Shown: positions 34,717-42,586 of the stretch, in pieces
Position numbering within the stretch: the stretch's first letter is position 1
Layout: every line of letters begins with the position of its first letter
Assembly: GCA_024696355.1 (NCBI GenBank)
Contig: JAILGV010000030.1
Location: 56,531 to 120,530, forward strand
Source: Solobacterium sp.
GTDB taxonomy: Bacteria > Bacillota_I > Bacilli_A > Erysipelotrichales > Erysipelotrichaceae
Direction: 5' to 3'
DNA length: 64,000 nt
Position numbers and translations under genes: made by a program
The notes under the pieces: generated by a model
Told to the model about the DNA's origin: nothing
What the model saw: the letters and a program-made list of their open reading frames with translations, nothing else
The model's database searches: none

Positions 34717-34797
34717 CTGTGGGACGGTGCATATATGCAGAAGAAGCGGGCGGATGAAGCAGTCTGCGCTTATAAATGTTAGCCGCAGGAATTTCAC

Positions 34798-34838
34798 AGT
34801 TAGTGGTGACTAAGCAAATAAAGGGGTGTTATTATACT
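34798..34838 (+). promoter_or_regulatory. Ferredoxin promoter with TTAGT-N4-ACTAA operator
   Basis: AGTTAGTGGTGACTAA (34798-34813) contains the palindrome TTAGT-ggtg-ACTAA. It overlaps a -35-like GTGACT (34806-34811), followed by TATTAT (34830-34835) or TATACT (34833-34838). A near-identical site precedes the FeoB-associated gene at 41009-41024. Confidence 0.6.
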
Positions 34839-34857
34839 TTTGTCAGGAGGATATATC

Positions 34858-35034
34858 ATGCCAGCAGTAATTGATAAGGATCTTTGCATCGGTTGTGGTG
34901 CCTGCACAGGTGTTTGCCCTGTAGAAGCTCTCTCACTCGATGATGATGGAAAGTCTGAATGCAACACAGACCTTTGCATCAGTTGTGGTGCTTGTGCCGG
35001 AACATGCCCGGTAGAAGCTATTACGGTTGAGTAA
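34858..35034 (+). CDS. 2[4Fe-4S] ferredoxin
   Basis: This 58-residue electron carrier has two cluster-binding repeats, C10-x2-C13-x2-C16-x3-C20-P and C40-x2-C43-x2-C46-x3-C50-P, each continuing into PVEA. The protein is internally symmetric, as in clostridial ferredoxins. An extra cysteine (C35) lies between them. AGGAGG precedes ATG 34858, six codons after the ORF's first start. It has its own promoter and terminator and is likely well expressed; it serves low-potential electron transfer in an anaerobe. Confidence 0.95.
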   Translation: MPAVIDKDLCIGCGACTGVCPVEALSLDDDGKSECNTDLCISCGACAGTCPVEAITVE

Positions 35035-35064
35035 TCGCTGATTGTAGAAAAATGAAAAAGAAGG

Positions 35065-35092
35065 CCGATGATAATCTCATCGGTTTTCTTTT
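35065..35092 (+). terminator. Terminator after ferredoxin
   Basis: CCGATGA (35065-35071) pairs with TCATCGG (35077-35083) around 5 nt, followed by TTTTCTTTTT. Confidence 0.9.
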
Positions 35093-35104
35093 TGCCATGC
35101 TTGC

Positions 35105-35113
35105 TGTTATAAT
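35105..35113 (+). promoter_or_regulatory. Extended -10 promoter of miaB
   Basis: TGTTATAAT (TGn plus TATAAT at 35108-35113), 24 bp before the miaB ATG; the -35 is poor. Confidence 0.5.
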
Positions 35114-35136
35114 GAACTCCGATTCAGGAGAATAAG

Positions 35137-36552
35137 ATGAAAGATTACAGACTGCCCGACAGAAAAAGTGAAGCAAAACGAACAGGCGACCCTGTCCGCA
35201 GTGTTTTTACTGCGGCTGAGGATATAAAACAGCTCGGAACGGGCAGGAAATATTTTATAAGGACATACGGATGCCAGGCGAATGTGCGCGACAGTGAAAC
35301 AATTGCGGGCATACTGGAAATGATGAACTTTGAATGCGGAACGGGTTATGAAGACAGCGACGTCATCATTTTTAATACCTGTGCCGTCAGGCACGCGGCT
35401 GAGGAACATGTCCTCGGAGAAATCGGAAACCTGAAGCATTTCAAGACGGAACATCCTGACAAAATTTTTGTTCTGTGCGGATGTATGTCACAGGAGGAGG
35501 GAATCGTTTCACAGATCATCAGAAGCTATCCGCAGATTGATCTGGTTTTCGGTACGCACGATCTGGCGAGACTGCCCGAACTGCTGAAAAAGACAATGTC
35601 CGGAAGCCGGACAATCGATGTGTCTTCCCATCAGGGGAATATTGTTGAACAGATGCCCGTGGAGCGCAGCCGGAAATACAAAGCGTTTGTCAATATTGCG
35701 TACGGATGCGACAAATTCTGCACATACTGCATTGTTCCGTATACCCGCGGCAGGGAAAGAAGCCGGCTTTATGAATATGTCATTGAGGAAGTACAGAAGT
35801 TTAAGGAGAGCGGCGGCAGGGAAGTCACCCTGCTCGGACAGAATGTCAATGCCTACGGAAAAGATCTCGGCATGGAGGACGGCTTTACGAAGCTTCTTGA
35901 AGGCGTCAGTGAGACCGGTATTGACAGAATCCGCTTTTATTCTTCTCATCCGCGCGACTACAGCATTACTACGATTGATGCCATGCGCGACCGTCCCAAC
36001 ATTATGCCCGCCCTGCATCTGGCGGTGCAGTCAGGCAATGATGAGATTCTGAAAAAGATGAACAGGGGATATACGTCTGATGATTTCCGCAGGCTTGTGG
36101 ATGAGATGAAAAGCAGGGTGAAGGGTATTACCTTTACAACCGATCTGATTGTCGGATTCCCCGGTGAAACAGACGCTCAGTTTGAGGATACGCTGGCGCT
36201 TGTGGACTACTGCCGTTTTGATAATGCCTATACATTTGTCTACAGCCCCCGCGAGGGAACGCCTGCGGCTTCCATGGAAGACAATGTTCCTGCCGAAGTG
36301 AAAAAACAGAGACTGCAGGTGCTCAATGAACGTGTGGCAAAATACTCGAAAATGAACAATGAGGAATGTGTCGGAAAAGTTCTGAAAGTGCTCTGTGACG
36401 GTCCTTCCAAACGCAATCCCGACCGTATGTGCGGATACACTGAATCAAACAGACTTGTTAATTTTGATGCCGGAAATGTCAGGGAGGGAGATATTGCGGA
36501 TGTGAGAATCACTGCGGCAAAGTCTTTCAGTCTTGACGGAGAGGCACTCTAA
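35137..36552 (+). CDS. miaB: tRNA-2-methylthio-N6-dimethylallyladenosine synthase MiaB
   Basis: MiaB is a radical SAM methylthiotransferase that modifies A37 next to the anticodon of tRNAs reading UNN codons. The 471-residue protein has the N-terminal UPF0004 domain with C46, C82 and C116 for one 4Fe-4S cluster, the radical SAM motif C191-x3-C195-x2-C198 (CDKFCTYC), and a C-terminal TRAM domain. IPYTRGRE-like VPYTRGRERSR and LGQNVNAYG identify MiaB rather than RimO or MtaB. SD AGGAG precedes the ATG. Confidence 0.96.
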   Translation: MKDYRLPDRKSEAKRTGDPVRSVFTAAEDIKQLGTGRKYFIRTYGCQANVRDSETIAGILEMMNFECGTGYEDSDVIIFNTCAVRHAAEEHVLGEIGNLKHFKTEHPDKIFVLCGCMSQEEGIVSQIIRSYPQIDLVFGTHDLARLPELLKKTMSGSRTIDVSSHQGNIVEQMPVERSRKYKAFVNIAYGCDKFCTYCIVPYTRGRERSRLYEYVIEEVQKFKESGGREVTLLGQNVNAYGKDLGMEDGFTKLLEGVSETGIDRIRFYSSHPRDYSITTIDAMRDRPNIMPALHLAVQSGNDEILKKMNRGYTSDDFRRLVDEMKSRVKGITFTTDLIVGFPGETDAQFEDTLALVDYCRFDNAYTFVYSPREGTPAASMEDNVPAEVKKQRLQVLNERVAKYSKMNNEECVGKVLKVLCDGPSKRNPDRMCGYTESNRLVNFDAGNVREGDIADVRITAAKSFSLDGEAL

Positions 36553-36558
36553 CCAATC

Positions 36559-36606
36559 TTCATTCATAAACAAAATTCCGTTATAATATATAAATAAGGG
36601 AATTTT
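36559..36606 (+). promoter_or_regulatory. Promoter and hairpin before the RNase J-like gene
   Basis: TTCATT (36559-36564) and TATAAT (36582-36587) are spaced by 17 bp. A hairpin AAAATTCC (36572-36579) / GGAATTTT (36599-36606) with a 19-nt loop encloses the -10 box and may also terminate miaB transcription. Confidence 0.5.
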
Positions 36607-36628
36607 TATAACTACAAGGAGGATCATA

Positions 36629-38296
36629 ATGAGTAAGGTACGTATTTTTGCACTTGGCGGTCTCGATGAAGACGGCAAAAACATGTATGTTGTTGAAAAC
36701 AATGATGATATTTACGTGATTGAATGCGGCCTCAGATATCCCAGCAGTGAGGATAATCTCGGAGTTGAAATGATCATCCCTGATTTCTCATATCTGATTG
36801 AAAACCAGGACAGAATCAAAGGTATATTTATATCTCACGGACATGATGATGTCATGGGTGCTCTTACACATCTTGTCAAAGTCGTGAAGGCCCCGCTGTA
36901 TATGGCCCCGCTGACAGCCCGCATGTTTGAAAGAAAAGCGAAGAAGGAAGGAATCAGGGATTACAGCATTCACCGCGTCAGGCGGAATACAAGCTTTAAA
37001 ATCGGAACTACTACAATCCGTACATTCGGAACAACGCAGTCCATCGCAGACGGTTTCGGTCTTGCCATTAAGACGGATGACGGATATGTAGTTTACTCGA
37101 GTGAATTCGTTGTCGACTACGATGTTAAGAACGATGCATTTAAGTTTGCAATGAGTGATATTACGGAACTCGGCGGAAAAGGCATTCTTGCCCTGATGAC
37201 GGAATCCGTCGGCTCCACAAGGGAAGGACATTCATCGCCGAACCACCGCATCTCACTTCAGATCGAACCGTACTTTGAAGAGTCAAAGAACCGTATTGTT
37301 ATTACGTCATACCGTCAGAATCTTTACCGTATCATCGAGATTATCGAACTTGCGAACAAGTACAACCGCAAGGTCATGATTTACGATGAGGAGCTCAGAA
37401 ACCTGCTTCAGGATCTGGCAGCTCTGGATTATTACAGAATTCCCGCCGGTCTCGACATCGCACCGCAGAATTTCTCGAATGATATGGAGAATGTTGTGGT
37501 GATCGTCGCCGGCAGCGGTTCCTCCATCTTCAGAAAGGTGCACAAGATTGCCACGCGTGAAGATGATACGATCCAGCTGAGACCGTCCGATACCGTGATT
37601 ATTGCCTCTCCGGCAGTTCCCGGAACCGAGCGTTTTGAAAGCACGATGGAGGATGACCTGTATAAGGAAACAAGCAACGTGCATGCCGTGGACAGCAAGC
37701 GCACATTCTCCATGCATGCCAGCATAGAGGACCTGAAGATGATGATTTATCTTCTGAATCCGCAGTATTACATTCCGGTTAAGGGTGAATACAGGCAGCT
37801 GATTTCCAATGCCAATATTGCATTTAATATGGGCTATCCCGCCAACAACATTATCGTTCTGAACAACGGACAGGTTGCCGTGCTGGAAAACGGAACGCTT
37901 AACAGAAGATTTGACAGTGTCGAAACCGGCGATGTCATGGTTCAGGGAACGGATAATCTGGATGCCCAGGGAATGGTGCTGAAGGACAGGGAGCTGCTGA
38001 GCACTGACGGAGCGATTATTGTGGGTGTTGTTGTCAATCATCAGACCAAGGAGATTATCGGCGGCCCTGATGTACAGAGCAGGGGCGTGATCTATCTGAA
38101 GGATGCAGACTACATCGTCAAGGAAGTCGGCGACATTCTTGAACGTACGATCAATGACGCTGTGGCAGCCGGAACATATGACAATATGGAGTGCAGGGCG
38201 GAAGCAAGAGAGAAGATTGCCCGCTATGTCATGAAGGAAACAGGCAAGAGGCCGATGATCCTGCCGGCAATTGTTGAAATTAATACGAAAGATTAA
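36629..38296 (+). CDS. RNase J-family protein with degenerate active site (RNase J2-like)
   Basis: The 555-residue protein has the full RNase J layout: metallo-beta-lactamase core, beta-CASP insert and C-terminal domain (VVNHQTKEIIGGPDVQSRGVIY). RNase J enzymes act as 5' exonucleases and endonucleases on mRNA and rRNA. Several metal ligands of B. subtilis RNase J1 are changed: HGHEDH is HGHDDV (V75), H142 is Q137 (TTQSIAD), D164 is E159 and H390 is K385 (IPVKGE). Loss of three histidines suggests little or no nuclease activity, as reported for RNase J2 subunits that support J1. AAGGAGG precedes the ATG. An active paralogue should exist elsewhere. Confidence 0.9.
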   Translation: MSKVRIFALGGLDEDGKNMYVVENNDDIYVIECGLRYPSSEDNLGVEMIIPDFSYLIENQDRIKGIFISHGHDDVMGALTHLVKVVKAPLYMAPLTARMFERKAKKEGIRDYSIHRVRRNTSFKIGTTTIRTFGTTQSIADGFGLAIKTDDGYVVYSSEFVVDYDVKNDAFKFAMSDITELGGKGILALMTESVGSTREGHSSPNHRISLQIEPYFEESKNRIVITSYRQNLYRIIEIIELANKYNRKVMIYDEELRNLLQDLAALDYYRIPAGLDIAPQNFSNDMENVVVIVAGSGSSIFRKVHKIATREDDTIQLRPSDTVIIASPAVPGTERFESTMEDDLYKETSNVHAVDSKRTFSMHASIEDLKMMIYLLNPQYYIPVKGEYRQLISNANIAFNMGYPANNIIVLNNGQVAVLENGTLNRRFDSVETGDVMVQGTDNLDAQGMVLKDRELLSTDGAIIVGVVVNHQTKEIIGGPDVQSRGVIYLKDADYIVKEVGDILERTINDAVAAGTYDNMECRAEAREKIARYVMKETGKRPMILPAIVEINTKD

Positions 38297-38310
38297 ACTG
38301 AGGGAAATTC

Positions 38311-40968
38311 GTGACTGCAAAGAAGAAAAATACATCTGCTGCGAGCCGCTCATCGGCGGCGAAAAAAAGAAAAACGAAGGCCGAAGAGGCAAAGGATCAG
38401 GAACTGAAGCAGATCATATGGATTATTGTGATCCTGGCTGTGACAGTTGTCGCCTATCTTCAGATGGGCGTCATCGGAATATTCCTGAGCCGCCTGTGCA
38501 GATTCCTGTTCGGTGAGTTTTACTTTATCATGATGGGAGTTATCGTGGTCCAGATTCTGGTCACGATGATCAACCGCCGCAGCGGCAATACATCAAGCAG
38601 AAATCCGATGGCAATTATTCTCATTGTTACGGCACTGCTTTTAACTGTGGCTTTCGCAAAGACTTCCAGGAATATGAAGGGGTTTGAAATCCTTACGGAT
38701 TATGCGGTAAATGCCCGCAGCATGTTCACCGATACCCCGGCAATTGATGTGGCCGGCGGAATTCTCGGTGCACTGCTTCTGAGCATTACGACATTCCTGG
38801 TTGACTGGAACGGCACAATCCTTGTGATTTTCGTCCTGTTTATCATTGCGGCGCTTCTGCTTGTCAATCTGGAAGTTTACAAGCAGGCATTTGCGACAAT
38901 TTCGGAATACTTTTCAACCGAAGATGATGACGACGATGATGAAGAGGAAGATGATGAATATGACGACTTTGAGGAAGCTGAGCCTGTTACGGCAGATACG
39001 CCGAAGATGATCAACGGTCCCAGGAGCGTTTCGTCAATCCGTATGATAGAGGCTGATACGACCGATGATATGGTTCCGGTCAGGCCTTTTGAACAGTATG
39101 ATGCCGGTGTGAGCAGAAGCGCAATCGATATTCGTTTTGACGACAGACCGGTTGAGGATGACAGCCTTAGGCCTTATAAAGACGAACCGGCTGCGGTTCA
39201 GCCTGAAAGTGAGCCGGAGCCTGCCGGAAGACGTCCGGTATTCATGACGGTTGACGATCTTACCGACAGGGCAAAACAGCCCGAGGCAGCTGTGCCCGAA
39301 GAGGAACCTGCTGCGCCGGCAATGCCTGAGCCTCCGGAACTGCCGGAATATGAAGATGATTATCCTGACTTTGAGGAACCGGAATATGAACAGCCTGTTC
39401 AGGAACCTCCGTACAGGGAAATCGTGATGGAACAGGAATATGTCACGCCCGTTGTCCGTGAAGCGCCGGTGCCCGAAACAAAAGCTGAAGTTCCTGAAAC
39501 GCCGCGCGGATCAAGACCGAAAAAGCCTTACAGACTTCCGAAGATTACGCTGCTTGATCCTGTTCCGGCAAGGGACAAGGATGACATTAACGAAAAAGCC
39601 GCAGCTGAAAAAGCAGAGCTTCTGATACAGGTGCTCCGCAATTTCGATATCGAGGCAAGGCTGATCGATACACATATCGGTCCGGCTGTTACGAAATTTG
39701 AGATCAGACCGGATGCGAATATCAAGGTTTCCAGAATTCTCGGTCTGACGGATGATATCAAGATGCAGCTGGCGGTGCGGGATATCAGAATTGAAGCCCC
39801 GATTCCCGGCCACAACGCTGTCGGTGTGGAAATTCCCAATCAGAAGGCGACACCTGTCAAAATGAAGGAACTGATAACCCAGATTCCGGAGAAAGACATG
39901 GGACAGCCGCTTCTGATCGTGCTCGGCAAGGATCTGATGGGCAATATCGTTACATGCCGTCTGGACAAAATGCCGCATCTGCTGATTGCCGGTGCAACCG
40001 GATCGGGAAAATCAGTATGCATGAATTCCATCATCACATCGCTTCTTCTGAGGACAAAGCCTGAAGACGTCAAGCTTCTGCTTGTTGACCCGAAGAAAGT
40101 TGAGTTTACTCCGTATCAGAAGATACCGCACCTGATCGGACCCGTGATCAATGATCCGAATCAGGCAAACAATGCCCTGAAGGTGATCGTCAAGATCATG
40201 GAAGACCGCTATGATATGTTCTCAAAATGCGGAGTCAGAAATATTCAGGGCTACAACGACAAGGTTGACAGGGATACCGAGCCGAATCCGGACGGATCAC
40301 CGAAGCCGAAGAGAATGCCTTACATCGTGGTCATTGTTGATGAGATGGCGGATCTGATGGCTGTGGCTGGAAAAGAAGTTGAAGGCAGCATCCAGAGGAT
40401 CACACAGCTTGCGCGTGCCGCCGGCATTCATCTCATTATCGCTACGCAGCGTCCGTCCACGGATGTCATCACCGGTGTAATCAAGGCAAATATTCCGAGC
40501 AGAATCGCGTTTGCTGTTTCTTCCGGAATCGATTCAAGGACAATCCTTGACCATATCGGCGCAGAGCGTCTGCTCGGCAACGGTGACATGCTCTACATGC
40601 CGATCGGCGCATCGGCGGCGACCCGTGTCCAGGGTGTATTTATCACGGATGATGAAGTTGAGCGCATTACGGAATTTGTTTCCTCGGAGGCAATCCCGAT
40701 GTACGATGATGCCTTCATCAGACTGGACGGTGTTGCCGGAAATGAAGATACTGCGGTAGCCGGAGCGGCAGAAGATCCGCTGTACGGTGAAATCAGACAG
40801 TATGTGATTGATGTGCAGAAAGCGTCAACGTCACTTCTGCAGAGAAGATTCGGCATCGGATACAACCGTGCTGCCCGCATGATTGACGTACTGGAGGAAA
40901 AAGGCGTCATCGGTCCGGCACAGGGTTCAAAGCCGAGAGATGTATATATCAAGAAGGACAGTGAATAG
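38311..40968 (+). CDS. ftsK: DNA translocase FtsK/SpoIIIE
   Basis: This membrane-anchored motor pumps chromosome ends through the closing septum. The 885-residue protein has about four hydrophobic helices in residues 28-195, a very acidic stretch near 205-225 (runs of D and E), a Pro/Glu-rich linker to about 400, the alpha and beta motor domains with Walker A GATGSGKS (561-568) and Walker B VVIVDEMADLM, and a C-terminal gamma winged helix (LLQRRFGIGYNRAARMIDVLEEKGVIG) that reads polar DNA motifs. The start is GTG 38311 after GAGGGA. It follows the RNase J-like gene by 14 bp. Confidence 0.95.
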   Translation: MTAKKKNTSAASRSSAAKKRKTKAEEAKDQELKQIIWIIVILAVTVVAYLQMGVIGIFLSRLCRFLFGEFYFIMMGVIVVQILVTMINRRSGNTSSRNPMAIILIVTALLLTVAFAKTSRNMKGFEILTDYAVNARSMFTDTPAIDVAGGILGALLLSITTFLVDWNGTILVIFVLFIIAALLLVNLEVYKQAFATISEYFSTEDDDDDDEEEDDEYDDFEEAEPVTADTPKMINGPRSVSSIRMIEADTTDDMVPVRPFEQYDAGVSRSAIDIRFDDRPVEDDSLRPYKDEPAAVQPESEPEPAGRRPVFMTVDDLTDRAKQPEAAVPEEEPAAPAMPEPPELPEYEDDYPDFEEPEYEQPVQEPPYREIVMEQEYVTPVVREAPVPETKAEVPETPRGSRPKKPYRLPKITLLDPVPARDKDDINEKAAAEKAELLIQVLRNFDIEARLIDTHIGPAVTKFEIRPDANIKVSRILGLTDDIKMQLAVRDIRIEAPIPGHNAVGVEIPNQKATPVKMKELITQIPEKDMGQPLLIVLGKDLMGNIVTCRLDKMPHLLIAGATGSGKSVCMNSIITSLLLRTKPEDVKLLLVDPKKVEFTPYQKIPHLIGPVINDPNQANNALKVIVKIMEDRYDMFSKCGVRNIQGYNDKVDRDTEPNPDGSPKPKRMPYIVVIVDEMADLMAVAGKEVEGSIQRITQLARAAGIHLIIATQRPSTDVITGVIKANIPSRIAFAVSSGIDSRTILDHIGAERLLGNGDMLYMPIGASAATRVQGVFITDDEVERITEFVSSEAIPMYDDAFIRLDGVAGNEDTAVAGAAEDPLYGEIRQYVIDVQKASTSLLQRRFGIGYNRAARMIDVLEEKGVIGPAQGSKPRDVYIKKDSE

Positions 40969-40972
40969 AGAG

Positions 40973-40997
40973 GATACGGCAAAAGCCGTATCTTTTC
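40973..40997 (+). terminator. Terminator after ftsK
   Basis: GATACGGC (40973-40980) pairs with GCCGTATC (40985-40992) around AAAA, followed by TTTTCTT. Confidence 0.9.
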
Positions 40998-41008
40998 TTA
41001 AACATATC

Positions 41009-41052
41009 AGTTAGTGCAGACTAATTGACTTTGCGGCTGAAATGAGTATGAT
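41009..41052 (+). promoter_or_regulatory. Promoter with TTAGT-N4-ACTAA operator before FeoB-associated gene
   Basis: AGTTAGTGCAGACTAA (41009-41024) abuts the -35 TTGACT (41025-41030); TATGAT (41047-41052) follows after 16 bp. The palindrome TTAGT-gcag-ACTAA matches the one at the ferredoxin promoter in 14 of 16 positions. Confidence 0.65.
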
Positions 41053-41071
41053 GATTTCGAAGGGAGAGGTT

Positions 41072-41290
41072 ATGTCATTTGGAACAGTTGCAGTACTTCT
41101 TATACTGGCAGTGATTGTGATTCTTGATATCCGTTATCTGTATAACGGAGGCGGAAGCGAATGTGCGTCATGCGGAAGTGCTTCATCATGCGGCGGTACG
41201 AAATCATCTTCCTGCAAATGGGCAAAAGATATAAAAAAGGCGCAGCGCCGGATTGCCGCCGAAAAGCGCAGGACGCTTAATAAATCATAA
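41072..41290 (+). CDS. FeoB-associated Cys-rich membrane protein
   Basis: The 72-residue protein has one N-terminal membrane helix (about 4-20) and a small cytoplasmic or surface part with C31, C34, C40 and C48 in a Gly/Ser-rich context, then a basic tail. This is the layout of the FeoB-associated Cys-rich family (often called FeoC-like in Bacillota), usually encoded after feoA-feoB and thought to aid ferrous iron uptake. No feoB is in the window. I chose ATG 41072, which has GGGAGAGG upstream; ATG 41042 lies upstream of the -10 box. Confidence 0.8.
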   Translation: MSFGTVAVLLILAVIVILDIRYLYNGGGSECASCGSASSCGGTKSSSCKWAKDIKKAQRRIAAEKRRTLNKS

Positions 41291-41300
41291 GGAGTATAAT

Positions 41301-41326
41301 GGAAACCGGAAGGTTTCCATTGTTTT
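41301..41326 (+). terminator. Hairpin directly before ymfF (weak terminator or leader element)
   Basis: GGAAACC (41301-41307) pairs with GGTTTCC (41312-41318) around GGAA and is followed by ATTGTTTT. A TATAAT at 41295-41300 could start ymfF transcription just at the hairpin. Confidence 0.5.
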
Positions 41327-42586
41327 ATGAAACATTATCAGATCTGCAGAGGATGCCGGCTTCATATCCATAAAACCGAAAAGTTCAAGGAAGTTACGCT
41401 GGCACTGAATTTTATGAAAGACATCAGCAAAGCCGACAGGGCGGGAATGTTCCTGCTGTCTTTTCTGCTGTCCGACAGCTGCCGCGCATACCAGACAAAG
41501 CAGGAAGTGCAGGCATTGTTTGACAATCTGTACGGTGCATCCTTTTCCGTGGCAAATGATCCGAGAGGTTCCTGCGATCTTCTGGAGATGACGGTTACCT
41601 GTCCCGACTCTGCATATCTTGAAGAGGACATCCTCGAAAAACAGTTTGAAATTCTGTCACAGTTTGCACTGGAGCCGAGGATGGAAAACGGTCTGTTTGA
41701 TGAAAATCTGTTCAGGGAATGCCGGCTGAAGGCAGTTGAATCCGTAAATATGCTGAATGATGATCCGGCTTATTATGCAAATGAGAGGGCAGCTGCACTT
41801 TACGGGGGCAGCTATGCAATGCGATGCACGCCTTCGGCAGACGAACTGCTGGAAATCAGCAATGAAAAGTGCTCCGCCGTGTACCGTGACCTTGTCAGCA
41901 GGGGGAATACAGACCTGTTTGTTCTGGGAAATGTTGATGAAGGAGCCTGTCTTTCGTATATGAAAAAGTATTTTCCTCTGAAGGACAGGGACAGTTTTTT
42001 CAATATTATGCATCTTCACTGCGGCAGAAAAGCGGAAGTCAGAGAAAAGAAGCAGATCAGTCAGAGCAGTCTGGTAATGCTTTATGATACGGGACATGTT
42101 TATACCGATGACGATATGCCTGCTTTTATGCTCGGCAACGGAATTTTCGGCGCACTTCCGACCAGTATGCTTTTTCAGGAGATACGTGAAAAGAACAGCC
42201 TCTGCTATGCGGTCGGTTCCGAAAATATGATTTTTGACGGAATTCTCCGCATATCAACAAGCATGGAGGCAGCCAGCATCAATGAAGCTGTCAGACTGAT
42301 AGAAAAGCAGCTGGAGCGCATGAAGAACGGAGACTTTTCAGAGCAGGACATGGAGACGGCAAGAGAAATGTATATTGCTTCATGGAGAAGTTCCATGGAT
42401 CATGTGCCTTCGCTGATCTGGGATGATTACCGTTCGGTGATTCTCGGCAGGGATGATCCCGTATCGGATATGATCCGCAGATTCAATGAAACAAACAGAC
42501 AGCAGATTATCGATGCATGGAGCACGCTTGCGCTGAAGACGGTTTATATCCTGGAACAGGAGGCATCAGATGAAGAAGTTCAGTGA
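41327..42586 (+). CDS. ymfF: M16-family peptidase-like protein YmfF/YfmF (EF-P modification-associated)
   Basis: The 419-residue protein has the fold and text of the non-catalytic M16 subunit of Bacillota (HIHKTEKFKEVTLALNFM at the start, LFDNLYGASF, FQEIREKNSLCYAVGS near 285). The zinc motif HxxEH is absent, as expected for this half of the pair. In databases the pair is named EF-P 5-aminopentanol modification-associated YfmF/YfmH; its biochemical role is not settled. The start has no close ribosome site, only GGAAGG 13 nt upstream within a hairpin. It overlaps ymfH by 17 bp, so the two products are probably partners. Confidence 0.88.
   Translation: MKHYQICRGCRLHIHKTEKFKEVTLALNFMKDISKADRAGMFLLSFLLSDSCRAYQTKQEVQALFDNLYGASFSVANDPRGSCDLLEMTVTCPDSAYLEEDILEKQFEILSQFALEPRMENGLFDENLFRECRLKAVESVNMLNDDPAYYANERAAALYGGSYAMRCTPSADELLEISNEKCSAVYRDLVSRGNTDLFVLGNVDEGACLSYMKKYFPLKDRDSFFNIMHLHCGRKAEVREKKQISQSSLVMLYDTGHVYTDDDMPAFMLGNGIFGALPTSMLFQEIREKNSLCYAVGSENMIFDGILRISTSMEAASINEAVRLIEKQLERMKNGDFSEQDMETAREMYIASWRSSMDHVPSLIWDDYRSVILGRDDPVSDMIRRFNETNRQQIIDAWSTLALKTVYILEQEASDEEVQ

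Noticed and set aside
37307..38392. 361-codon open frame on the minus strand
   Set aside because: Antisense to the RNase J-like and ftsK genes, with no ribosome site and no recognisable motif, while the plus-strand genes are well supported.
38935..38990. Acidic-codon repeat in ftsK as a nucleotide repeat element
   Set aside because: The GAT/GAA run simply encodes an acidic linker; it keeps frame and is common in FtsK linkers.
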